NCBI RefSeq assembly: GCF_027925525.1
Contig: NZ_BSDJ01000002.1
Location: 186,001 to 250,000 of the forward strand
DNA: 64,000 nucleotides
Direction: 5' to 3'
Source: Paenibacillus tyrphae
Lineage (GTDB): Bacteria > Bacillota > Bacilli > Paenibacillales > NBRC-103111
Shown here: positions 46,286-53,704 of the stretch, piece after piece
Position numbering within the stretch: the first letter of the stretch is position 1
How the letters are laid out: the number at the start of each line of letters is the position of its first letter
The notes under the pieces: generated by a model
The model's input: the letters and a program-made list of their open reading frames with translations, nothing else
What the model was told of the DNA's origin: nothing
The model's database searches: none
Made by a program: the position numbers and the translations under genes

Positions 46286-46381
46286 GACTGTCCCCCCTCG
46301 ATTCTAGATACCGTATTTTTGTTTTAGTATATCAGGATACACGAGAATAGAGAAAAAAGAATGAAAATGACGCAGTCTTGA

Positions 46382-46414
46382 TTTCACCCTTTTTTCACCC
46401 CGGCCTTTTATAGT
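46382..46414 (+). promoter_or_regulatory. Response-regulator direct repeats and promoter for the secreted repeat protein
   Basis: TTTCACCC occurs at 46382-46389 and 46393-46400, 11 bp apart, one helical turn as in OmpR/PhoB binding sites. A -10 box TATAGT at 46409-46414 lies 8 bp downstream, so the repeats take the place of the -35 box, which is the usual geometry for activation. Confidence 0.6.
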
Positions 46415-46455
46415 TGAACTCAGAAACACTTACCCCTCTCTACGAAAGGATGGTT

Positions 46456-46467
46456 ATGAAACTATGA
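46456..46467 (+). CDS. Three-codon mini-ORF overlapping the start of the secreted protein gene
   Basis: ATG AAA CTA TGA begins at the best distance from the AAAGGATGG ribosome binding site. Its stop overlaps the ATG at 46464 of the next gene, so ribosomes may terminate and restart there. It may simply be chance. Confidence 0.3.
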   Translation: MKL

Positions 46468-47321
46468 ACAAATCGAACTTCTTGGGAAAGAAAACAAGCA
46501 AGCTGCTGGCCGGGTCTTTATCGGCCGTCTTCTTGCTGGGTGGAAGCGCCTCCGGCTTCCCTGCTGTCCAGGCCGAGACCGCCAATTTCACTGTCGATGC
46601 TCGCAGTTCCGTCTACACGGCTACCTACAGTGAACTCGCGCCCGAACCGGCTCCGCCGCAGCCGGGCCTCCTTTCCCCGTCCGCAAATCCGCCTCTGATG
46701 CCGCCCGGCCCGGGCCATGCCGAGCTTGAACGGGCAGCGCTCCTGGAAACGTTAGGGATGTCATCCAGCGAGTTGTGGCAGGCTCAGCGGGCAGGTCAAT
46801 CCTTGGCTGAAATTGCCACAAGCCGGGGAGTTGATGTACAGAAGATCGTTGATCTGGCGGCGCAATCGCTGACAGCAAGGCTTGATCGGGAGCTGGCGGA
46901 CGGGCGTATAACACAGGATCAATACAATTCCCGTTTGAACGAAGTTGCTGAACGAGCCGCTAGCACTGTGAAGCGCACGCCCCCTCAGCCTCCTGTACCG
47001 GGCGAGCTTGAACCGGACTTCGGCCCTGGTCTGAAGCATGTAGACAAAGACGCTCTGCTATCGACGCTCGGCCTTTCCTCGGATGAGCTGAGAAACTTGC
47101 TGAAGAACGGCCAATCGTTGGCCGATGTAGCTGCGTCGAAAAGCGTCGATGTACAGAAGGTAATCGATCTGGTGGCCCGGACGTTGAACAGCAGACTCGA
47201 TCAGGAACTGAGCGAGAAGTTGATTTGGAGGGACGAATACGAGACGCGCAAGCAGGAGGTCGCCATTCGTGCAGCCGATGCCGTCCAGCATAAGCACCCC
47301 CATCCTCCTGGTCATCCATAA
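46464..47321 (+). CDS. Secreted protein with two ~77-residue repeats
   Basis: 285 aa. Signal peptide SKLLAGSLSAVFLLGGSASG with cleavage near VQA-ET (about residue 37). A Pro-rich stretch follows. Two homologous repeats at about residues 92-168 and 197-273 share LLETLGMSSSELWQAQRAGQ / LLSTLGLSSDELRNLLKNGQ, SLAEIATSRGVDVQKIVDLA / SLADVAASKSVDVQKVIDLV and a final L-x-R-L-D-x-E-L segment. They are joined by a Pro-rich linker and end in a His/Pro-rich tail. Similar repeats occur in exported Bacillales proteins of unknown function. Divergent from the two-component system, which probably controls it. Confidence 0.75.
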   Translation: MNKSNFLGKKTSKLLAGSLSAVFLLGGSASGFPAVQAETANFTVDARSSVYTATYSELAPEPAPPQPGLLSPSANPPLMPPGPGHAELERAALLETLGMSSSELWQAQRAGQSLAEIATSRGVDVQKIVDLAAQSLTARLDRELADGRITQDQYNSRLNEVAERAASTVKRTPPQPPVPGELEPDFGPGLKHVDKDALLSTLGLSSDELRNLLKNGQSLADVAASKSVDVQKVIDLVARTLNSRLDQELSEKLIWRDEYETRKQEVAIRAADAVQHKHPHPPGHP

Positions 47322-47568
47322 TGACCGGATAACGTCTTAGCCGCCAGATGCGAAGCTGAGCCAAGAAGCCTTCGATCTCCACGCAGTACATTGGTATCGA
47401 GGGTTTCTTCGCCAGGGCTTGTCTTCAAACTATAAAACAAGCAAAAACAGCGGTAGAATCAGGATATGAGAAGACGATACGAAAGACACAACGAACAACA
47501 GAAGGATGTGAACCCTGCCTCCTGCCGCTTTGCGTCCAACTCTTTTGGCGAAGCAGGAGGATATCTGA

Positions 47569-47745
47569 ACAGCAAAATTTGCTGCCAAGCGGCTGGAGTA
47601 TCGTGCCGGAAGCGAGCTTAAGCTTGAAGGAACGCCGTTTTCATACGAAGCGTTCGGCATACCGATTAGTGTCGGTTTGTTGTCATCGTTCTTCCTTTAT
47701 TTTGCAGACGGACGTTTCGTGAGGAGAAAGACCGTGTCCGCATGA
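47569..47745 (+). pseudogene. C-terminal remnant of an unidentified membrane protein
   Basis: An open stretch of 58 codons lacking a start reads AAKRLEYRAGSELKLEGTPF, then SYEAFGIPISVGLLSSFFLY with FADGRFVRRKTVSA and a stop. One hydrophobic segment and a basic end suggest the tail of a membrane protein. Just upstream, another frame (LPPAALRPTLLAKQEDI) may be the preceding part, interrupted by a stop. It is followed by a strong terminator, as expected of a former gene. Confidence 0.4.
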
Positions 47746-47756
47746 AACGGGAAGCC

Positions 47757-47797
47757 AAAGAAGCATCTCAGACAGCCGGGTCTGGATGCTTCTTTTT
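47757..47797 (+). terminator. Strong plus-strand terminator
   Basis: Arms AAAGAAGCATC and GATGCTTCTTT with inner AGAC/GTCT pairing, followed by TTTTCG. It follows the degraded membrane protein remnant. Confidence 0.8.
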
Positions 47798-48011
47798 CGT
47801 TAGAGAGATTTGTTTTAATTTTAACTGCTGCCCGCTTGTTCAGCGCCGCCGCGTGAGTCTTTTCAGTCTACAATGTAGTGTAGTCCTTAAGATCAAAAGT
47901 AACAACTGCTAGCATGCCGTTTAGATCTATACGATTTCCAATTTTACAAATAAATGTTCTAGTTTAAGCATACATAAGGACATGTAGAGTGCTCCTATAA
48001 TTGCTGAATTT

Positions 48012-48054
48012 AACAATGCATGCTGCCACTAATTGTGTGGCAGCATGCATTGTT
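48012..48054. repeat. Perfect inverted repeat, 18-bp arms
   Basis: Arms AACAATGCATGCTGCCAC and GTGGCAGCATGCATTGTT with a 7-nt loop TAATTGT. It abuts a second perfect palindrome. No poly-T follows, so it is not an ordinary terminator. Confidence 0.8.
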
Positions 48055-48081
48055 GTTCAACTAACGTACCGTTAGTTGAAC
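48055..48081. repeat. Perfect inverted repeat, 12-bp arms
   Basis: Arms GTTCAACTAACG and CGTTAGTTGAAC with a TAC centre. The CTAACG/CGTTAG core resembles TetR-type operators. It follows the preceding 43-bp palindrome without a gap, 210 bp before the antiporter start. Confidence 0.75.
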
Positions 48082-48291
48082 GGGAATAGACGTCCATATT
48101 TTGTTTTTAAGGAGATTAACCCCCGACTTAATCCCTAGGGATTATCTACTATGTTAAAATTGAAATTTGACGTCATTATAGGCGTTAAAAAAGCTATTTT
48201 ATTCTTAGTTTACATGGGTTATATTATGAGTACGAATTCGGTAATAAATGGACATCAATCCGGATGATCTCCAGTTATTGAGGTGCTTTGG

Positions 48292-49449
48292 TTGGATTTT
48301 ATCCTTTATTTATTTCTCATTTTGTTACTCACTAAAGTTTTCGGTCATGTTGCAACTTTGTTAGGACAACCTTCCGTACTTGGGAAACTCCTCATTGGAA
48401 TTATTATCGGTCCGGCTGTCCTCGGATGGATAGAAAGTAATGACTTCGTACATTACATGGCGGGGATCGGCGTCATTTTACTCATGTTTATTGCTGGTCT
48501 GGAGACGGATCTGGAACAACTAAAACGAACATGGCGGTCCGCATTTGCTGTTGCTATCGGCGGGATCATCCTTCCATTTTTAGGAGGTTATGCCGTAGCA
48601 GATGCTTTTGGACTGGGTTCCACCTATGCTCTTTTTATGGGCGTTGTGTTTAGTGCAACATCAGTCAGTATTACAGTACAAGTTCTGAAAGATTTGAACC
48701 GGCTTAATTCGCGGGAAGGTGCAACGATCCTCGGAGCAGCCGTTGTTGATGATGTAATAGTTGTCATTATTCTGGCGATCATGATGAGTTTCTTAGGAAA
48801 CGGTAACGATATTTCACTTGGTCTCTTGATAAGCAAGAAAATTATTTTCTTCATCGTTGCTGCCGTGGTTGGATGGTTGGCCGTTCCAAGATTTATGAAG
48901 TTATTCGAGCGTATTTCTGTAACTGAACCTGTCATCACCATGGCCCTTGCTGTTTGCTTCGGTTTTGCTTATTTTGCAGATATGATGGGGATGGCAGCTA
49001 TTATTGGTTCATTTGCTGCCGGAATTTCAATTTCCCAAACATCGTTCAAACATACGGTGGAGTCAAAGATCGAACCAATCGCTTATTCAATTTTTGTCCC
49101 TGTATTTTTTGTTAGTATCGGGCTAAATGTTTCATTTGAAGGCATTGGTAACCAGGTCGGTTTTATAGTTGCTTTAACCGCCGCAGCAGTTCTTACGAAA
49201 CTATTTGGTGGGGCCATTGGAGCTAAAATAACAGGAATGAACTTTAATTCTGCCTTTGCTGTTGGTTCAGGTATGGTCTCCCGAGGTGAAGTCGCTTTAA
49301 TCATCGCAACAACAGGTTTACAGGCTAAATTACTTCCTAATGAGTATTTTACTTCAGTGGTAATTACCATAATATTAACGACCTTAATCGCACCACCATT
49401 ACTTAAGTTTTATTTCAATAAAACAGCAACACAGAGAGGTTCCAACTGA
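48292..49449 (+). CDS. Kef-type cation:proton antiporter (CPA2 family)
   Basis: 385 aa. A TTG at 48292 is the likely start: GAGGTG lies 6 bp upstream, while the in-frame GTG at 48283 overlaps it. It has 12-13 hydrophobic segments of the CPA2 family: GQPSVLGKLLIGIIIGPAVL, FIAGLETDLEQLK, ATSVSITVQVLKDLNRLNS and the ion-binding pair in ILGAAVVDDVIVVIILA. The C-terminal half has SGMVSRGEVALIIATTGLQA. There is no TrkA-N domain, as in GerN/NapA-like exchangers. It exchanges Na+ or K+ for H+. AT-rich, flanked by IS and decayed DNA, so probably acquired. Confidence 0.88.
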   Translation: MDFILYLFLILLLTKVFGHVATLLGQPSVLGKLLIGIIIGPAVLGWIESNDFVHYMAGIGVILLMFIAGLETDLEQLKRTWRSAFAVAIGGIILPFLGGYAVADAFGLGSTYALFMGVVFSATSVSITVQVLKDLNRLNSREGATILGAAVVDDVIVVIILAIMMSFLGNGNDISLGLLISKKIIFFIVAAVVGWLAVPRFMKLFERISVTEPVITMALAVCFGFAYFADMMGMAAIIGSFAAGISISQTSFKHTVESKIEPIAYSIFVPVFFVSIGLNVSFEGIGNQVGFIVALTAAAVLTKLFGGAIGAKITGMNFNSAFAVGSGMVSRGEVALIIATTGLQAKLLPNEYFTSVVITIILTTLIAPPLLKFYFNKTATQRGSN

Positions 49450-49460
49450 GTTGGGACCTC
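49436..49460 (+). terminator. Terminator overlapping the antiporter stop codon
   Basis: Arms GAGGTTCCAAC and GTTGGGACCTC with the TGA stop in the loop, followed by GTTTGTTTTG. Confidence 0.7.
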
Positions 49461-49497
49461 GTTTGTTTTGCTGCGTTAAACTGCCCTTTAGTTGAGA

Positions 49498-49530
49498 AAA
49501 CGGCATCCGAGTAGTGTCGGTATGCCGTTT
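49498..49530 (-). terminator. Stem-loop after the IS110 transposase
   Basis: Arms AAACGGCAT and ATGCCGTTT with extra CGA/TCG pairing inside. It lies 15 bp beyond the transposase stop and may be its terminator or part of the element's end. Confidence 0.5.
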
Positions 49531-49544
49531 CCGTGTTGTAAAGT

Positions 49545-50982
49545 TTATACAATTTCTTCAGAAAACTCAGCTGCTTTAGATTCTAATTCATCAACGTTTT
49601 TGGGCATTCTTATATCCAAGCATTTTTCATCCCAAGGGACACCCAGATGTTTAGCATGTAAAACTGGATCATACATCTGATTATTTTTCAAACAAGAATA
49701 CATCACCTGTGCAATTTTACCACATACATGCCCTATAGCTTTTCGTTTACTCATTCCCCGTCCATTAACCAGACGATCGTAGTAATGTTTAAATAGGTTT
49801 ATTTTTGTATTGGGAGATATGAGCACCAGTACCATTAAAAATAGAATTCGACGAGTATCCCTTACACCCTCGTATGTTTGTCTAGATTTTGAGACCGAAA
49901 TACCGGATGTTTTATTTTCAGCAGCAACGCCTAGGTACTTTTTAAATTCAAGATAATTCGAAAACCGTTCAACATCACCAATTGCACCAATTAATGTACA
50001 AGCCATTACATCACTCATGATTGGAAACGACTTAAGTAAAGCAGTGTATGGATGAGGAGGGATCTGCTTATCCTTATCTCCACGTAATAAAACCGAAATT
50101 TGTTTATCGATGCTTTCGATTGCTTCTTCAATTCGAAGGGCTTCCTCGATAAGCCATGTTTGTCTCTCAATCAAATGTGGCACTTGGACAGCTAAGGTGT
50201 GCGGTAAATATTCACTTAAAGTTACTGAAGCCTTTGTCGCTATCGTTTTGGCCCCAACAGAAATCAGAGCTTTCCGTAGTTCTTCTTGTGTTGCTTGAGA
50301 CATGTCTTTTGCTGTTGGATACTGCAAAACTAATTTCATAACAGTTGTTGAGCCAGGCTTTTTAAATGCTCACTTTAGCTCAGGATTCGTAACTGAAAAA
50401 AGCTGTTGTATCTGGTTCTTCCTTCTAGTTAATTGAGTAGAAAGAAGCCATCTATCTCTCGTTAAAGTTCGAAAAAGTATCTGTGTAGGGGTTGCAGGTT
50501 TTACTAATCGTATACCCTTCATATCTGGGTGTAGTGTTTTATGCCAGCCCATGTAGGCCATGATCCTTGCATCGATCTCATCAGATTTTTCATTAAGGCC
50601 TAATTGACGTTCACGAAAATCCTTTACCGATTTATTTTCTACTTGGAACAAATGATACCCTTCGTCCAAAAGAACTTTCATCACCAAATACGAGTAATGA
50701 CCACCAGTAGGCTCTAACAAAATAAAAAAGTCTGATGGAGCTAACCCAAAACTTTCTCGTATATTCCGTAACTGTGTTAGGAAATCAATAATTCCTTTAC
50801 CATCAGAGTAAAACTTCATTGTCTTTTGCCGTTTCCATTCCTTTTTCACTACGGAATTTTTCGAAGGGAATACAAGCAGCAACATGAAAATCTGCACCGA
50901 TGTCTAAACCCACATAAAATTGATACCATTTATTAATTTCAGATTTGTGCTTTTCAACTTCAATGGAAAATTGATTGTTCAT
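49545..50982 (-). mobile_element. IS110-family element, inactivated transposase
   Basis: The ATG at 50982 (GGAGGAG upstream) begins MNNQFSIEVEKHKSEINKWY, followed by VGLDIGADFHVAACIPFEKF. A frameshift near 50842 moves the frame to KRQKTMKFYSDGKGIIDFL. The DEDD RuvC-like domain keeps its acidic residues in LLEPTGGHYSYL and EKSDEIDARIMAYMGWHK. An in-frame TGA at about 50370 then splits off the C-terminal Transposase_20 domain (LLKSFPIMSDVMACTLIGAI, SGISVSKSRQTYEGVRDTRR). One frameshift and one nonsense codon make it a pseudogene unless recoded. The non-coding DNA upstream (50983 to about 51200) would have encoded the bridge RNA of this family. Confidence 0.88.
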
Positions 50983-51217
50983 AACTCCTCCAAAGATTGT
51001 TGCAGTTAAGCACTATCTATCCAAGTTTTCTTTAGAGCTCCTAAGGGCCCAATGTAGCATGTCAGGATTTAACGATAGTGCAGTAAGACCCACATTATAC
51101 AAAGAGGTCATGATATGCCCCAATTATTTCAAGGGTTACTGCATTTTCTTCTATAAAGTTCTTTGTTTCGACAAACTAGTTCATTTTTCCTTCTATAAGG
51201 TTCTTAAATAAAAAATA

Positions 51218-51242
51218 AAACTTGCCTGATCATGGCAAGTTT
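51218..51242 (+). terminator. Stem-loop with T-rich tail
   Basis: Perfect arms AAACTTGCC and GGCAAGTTT around TGATCAT, followed by GTTTTG on the plus strand and preceded by an A-rich run. Confidence 0.6.
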
Positions 51243-51419
51243 GTTTTGAATATTGAGGTAATGGTGCAGTGCCATTAGATGGAGTGCCCCAAATCTATAA
51301 TAGAAGTCCAAGTATATTAATTAGCTGGCTCCATGCCTATGACGGTGGCTTCCCTAGAGGTCACTGCACAAATTATATTTCAACATCTATACTTTTTTTC
51401 CTGCATTACATAAGAAATT

Positions 51420-51493
51420 GAACCAGTTTTCCGCAAACTTTATTCAGAAGTCCTTTTGAGGCTACACGTTGTAGACAGGGGTAAAACTGGTTC
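51420..51493. repeat. Inverted repeat with 11-bp arms and ~50-nt interior
   Basis: GAACCAGTTTT (51420-51430) and AAAACTGGTTC (51483-51493) are perfect inverted copies flanking a 52-bp interior. It may be a MITE-like remnant, terminal repeats of a small element, or a structured RNA. Confidence 0.5.
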
Positions 51494-51690
51494 ATTTATA
51501 TTAAACCATAAACAATTAGAAAATTAAATTTCCATTTTTTAATCTAAGCTTCTACGATAGTAGCATGTAGTTATTAGTTTGAGCTGTAAAACACTAAGAA
51601 AACTTTATTTTCTTTGGACAACTCGCGCTGCGAAAATGCCGCTTGCCGCCAAATGGCGGCAAGCAGCTCAAGGACTCCCGCGTCCGTGAC

Positions 51691-52173
51691 TCACCATTTC
51701 CGTATCGCAAGGATGAACGAAGCCAAGGCGGCAAGGGAGGCAATTGTCCGCACATGGTTCCAAGCGACCCACTTAGAAAGATAAAGATTCCATAGCTGAG
51801 CCCCTTCGGAACTTCCGGGAGCAACTGCAGCCAAAGCGTCATTCAACGGAACGTTAAAGATAATCGTCACCAGAAAAGATCCGACGAAGTAGAGTATGCA
51901 CCCGGCCAGCACATAGGCCGCGCTAGCCGTTCCCCATTTCGTCAATGAAGCGATCCCTAGAATGACACACGCCAAGGCCGTTCCCATGAATACCAAGCTA
52001 AACAACGGATTAAGTACCGTAACGTTGATCGACTGCATGGCAGCAATGCCTTGCTCCGCCGGGAGACGGGCCAGAGCCGACATCACAAAAGTCGAAAAGG
52101 CGAAAAACAATCCGGCAATCAAGCCGGAGCCCAATGCCGAAGCATAAGTCAGACCAAACAACAAGTTCCCCAT
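51691..52173 (-). CDS. DUF1772 (anthrone oxygenase-like) membrane protein
   Basis: 160 aa from the ATG at 52173 (GGGAGGTG upstream). Four hydrophobic segments, beginning LLFGLTYASALGSGLIAGLF, with FFAFSTFVMSALARLP and the C-terminal WVAWNHVRTIASLAALASFI that mark DUF1772. The family includes fungal anthrone oxygenases; bacterial members lack an assigned substrate. The gene lies downstream of a MarR gene and has its own copy of the MarR palindrome upstream, so it is probably MarR-controlled. Confidence 0.82.
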   Translation of the reverse strand: MGNLLFGLTYASALGSGLIAGLFFAFSTFVMSALARLPAEQGIAAMQSINVTVLNPLFSLVFMGTALACVILGIASLTKWGTASAAYVLAGCILYFVGSFLVTIIFNVPLNDALAAVAPGSSEGAQLWNLYLSKWVAWNHVRTIASLAALASFILAIRKW

Positions 52174-52277
52174 TCGGATCACACCTCCCATACGCAGGGC
52201 CCTGCGCTAATTTTTGCATCCTGAGCTGCTTTTACATCCTGCTTGTTCATTGAGTTTCCGCCTTGTTAATTACAAAA

Positions 52278-52293
52278 TTGTTTGCGCAAGCAA
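52278..52293. promoter_or_regulatory. MarR operator copy upstream of the DUF1772 gene
   Basis: TTGTTTGCGCAAGCAA, a 16-bp near-perfect dyad, 105 bp before the DUF1772 start. It matches the site upstream of marR (52776-52791) at 14 of 16 bases. Confidence 0.7.
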
Positions 52294-52321
52294 ATGTTTG
52301 TCTGAAAAAATCAAATGAAAC

Positions 52322-52747
52322 TCATTCGATTTTTTCCAACCGGTCGCTTACCTCATCTAATTGAAACGAGAGTGCGTCACTTTCTTCTCCGAGAATAGCT
52401 GTATACCGGCTCTGGAGATTATTCCAGCACTCGTTAATGGCGGCTTCGAGCGCCTTGCCTTTATCCGTTGCGTAGATCAGCGATAATCTGCCCTCTACAC
52501 GGTTGTACAGCAAGCCTTTGGCTGCGAGCTTCTCAATAAGGCGAGTGACCGTGGATGGCTGAAGGTGCAAAATTTGTCCTAGTTCTTTCTGCGAAATTCC
52601 GTCATTTTCGTACACCGCCATAAGCAAAAACGCAGAGTTCGGAGACAAGCCGCTAGATGCAAATTCATCCTCCGCCATTTTGCTAATTACCCTGCCGAGA
52701 CGATTTGCCGTGAAATAGAGACACTCTTTAAGATAAACATTCAACAT
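52322..52747 (-). CDS. MarR family transcriptional regulator
   Basis: 141 aa; GAGGTT lies before the ATG. The winged helix shows QKELGQILHLQPSTVTRLIE and the wing LLYNRVEGRLSLIYATDKG, with N- and C-terminal dimer helices. Matching palindromes lie before this gene and before the DUF1772 gene, so it probably represses both. The two genes are in tandem, separated by 148 bp. The ligand is unknown. Confidence 0.85.
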   Translation of the reverse strand: MLNVYLKECLYFTANRLGRVISKMAEDEFASSGLSPNSAFLLMAVYENDGISQKELGQILHLQPSTVTRLIEKLAAKGLLYNRVEGRLSLIYATDKGKALEAAINECWNNLQSRYTAILGEESDALSFQLDEVSDRLEKIE

Positions 52748-52775
52748 GGCTGGAACCTCAATTTCTCACCTAAAA

Positions 52776-52791
52776 TTGTTTGCACAAACAA
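52776..52791. promoter_or_regulatory. MarR operator upstream of marR
   Basis: TTGTTTGCACAAACAA, dyad arms TTGTTTG and CAAACAA around CA, 29 bp upstream of the marR ATG. See the second copy at 52278. Confidence 0.7.
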
Positions 52792-52819
52792 ATTTAATTC
52801 AAATTCCGTTTTTTGTCAA

Positions 52820-52969
52820 GGATTTTTTACCCAAATCCCCTCTCTAACTATTCAGCGCATCCCACGAGAAGGACGCTCCGAGGAGGTCGCCGCCGCGGTC
52901 GAGTTTCTAGCCTCCTTTATTAACGGCACGAATCTGCGCGTTAACGGCAGGTCTGTCGCTAGCATCTAG
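52820..52969 (+). pseudogene. SDR oxidoreductase, C-terminal fragment
   Basis: Plus-strand frame ending at the TAG 52967-52969 reads TIQRIPREGRSEEVAAAVEF, then LASFINGTNLRVNGRSVASI. This is the typical end of a classical short-chain dehydrogenase (R-EEVA-AV-FLAS then GTNLRVDGG). The Rossmann and catalytic parts are absent. Confidence 0.75.
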
Positions 52970-52984
52970 CCGATCGCGTGAATG

Positions 52985-53011
52985 GAGCCGTAGAAATTTT
53001 TTCTACGGCTC
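52985..53011. terminator. Stem-loop after the SDR fragment
   Basis: Perfect arms GAGCCGTAGAA and TTCTACGGCTC around a short T loop. It lies between the SDR remnant and the end of the convergent nuclease gene; the tails are only moderately T-rich. Confidence 0.65.
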
Positions 53012-53070
53012 TTCGTTTGCTTCTACCCTACCGATTTGATCACATAACACAGCGTGAACCGCTCTTGCGA

Positions 53071-53508
53071 TTATTTCACGATAAATTTTACTCTGGTTCC
53101 GTCCGCGTATTTGGAAAGCTTATTTCCTACCCAGCTTCCCGCTCCCCGATTGTCGGACGGATTAATGTATCGAATATCCGCGCCTCTTCCCCCTTCCAAG
53201 CACATCGCCATCGGCCATTCGTCCCGATCGTAACCTTTCTTCGGCGGATATCCTTTCAGGGACTCTTCGCGCCGCTCACGGGTGCCGTCCCGCTCGATAG
53301 TACATACATCGGACTGACCCGCTGCAATGGCATCCTTAATATGCGCTCCGGTTTCGGGATAGCGGTCTCTCGGAAAAATGAGAATGTAGTCATACGATGA
53401 TGCCGCAAAGGAAACGTGATTCGAGCCTGCAACCGGAAAAAAACTCGCCAGTAAAACCGAGATGAGGAATACAATCGAAAATAACGCCTTACTCTGCTTC
53501 TTAACCAT
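53071..53508 (-). CDS. nucB: Secreted NucA/NucB-type deoxyribonuclease
   Basis: 145 aa from the ATG at 53508 with GGAGG seven bases upstream. Signal peptide [20 protein letters not shown] with cleavage near residue 30. The mature part has the NucA/NucB pattern: [20 protein letters not shown], then [20 protein letters not shown] and the catalytic [15 protein letters not shown], ending [17 protein letters not shown]. NucB in Bacillus is a sporulation-induced extracellular DNase; NucA is a competence nuclease. Without a membrane anchor it fits NucB better. Confidence 0.87.
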   Translation of the reverse strand: MVKKQSKALFSIVFLISVLLASFFPVAGSNHVSFAASSYDYILIFPRDRYPETGAHIKDAIAAGQSDVCTIERDGTRERREESLKGYPPKKGYDRDEWPMAMCLEGGRGADIRYINPSDNRGAGSWVGNKLSKYADGTRVKFIVK

Positions 53509-53631
53509 TCGATTACCTCCATATTTCATATTTGGAATATTATTCCTATTCTATTGTAGTTGATAATAAGTTACCACTCAATAGTTTTGCAGCAAGTTAT
53601 TTCTATAGCTTTTGTAAAGACGAATTGGCCG

Positions 53632-53671
53632 AAAAAAAACCAGGTCTTCTTCTTCGCAGAAGTTGACCTGG
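53632..53671 (-). terminator. Terminator of the amidase gene
   Basis: CCAGGTC and GACCTGG outer arms with CTTCT/AGAAG inner pairing; on the minus strand the stem is followed by TTTTTTTTCGG. It lies 34 bp past the amidase stop. Confidence 0.88.
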
Positions 53672-53704
53672 CTTTCTCACCGTCTGTACGTGGAAATGAA
53701 CCAC

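Larger units (their letters stand above)
47322..48291. other. Gene-poor region with degraded sequence and palindromes
   Basis: 970 bp between the secreted repeat protein and the antiporter. It holds a degraded plus-strand reading-frame remnant (47569-47745), a strong terminator (47757-47797), two adjacent perfect palindromes (48012-48081) and AT-rich sequence leading to the antiporter promoter. No intact gene is seen. Confidence 0.55.
50983..51690. other. Non-coding end of the IS110 element and adjoining gene-free DNA
   Basis: About 700 bp without genes. 50990-51170 is the expected bridge-RNA region of an IS110 element. A 19-bp sequence close to TTCTTCTATAAAGTTCTT occurs twice (51145-51163 and 51187-51205). 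A stem-loop (51218-51242) and a long inverted repeat (51420-51493) follow. The exact element boundary is not defined. Confidence 0.5.

Noticed and set aside
47430-47660. Minus-strand 76-codon frame after the secreted repeat protein gene
   Set aside because: No ribosome binding site; the plus strand here carries a better membrane-protein remnant and terminator.
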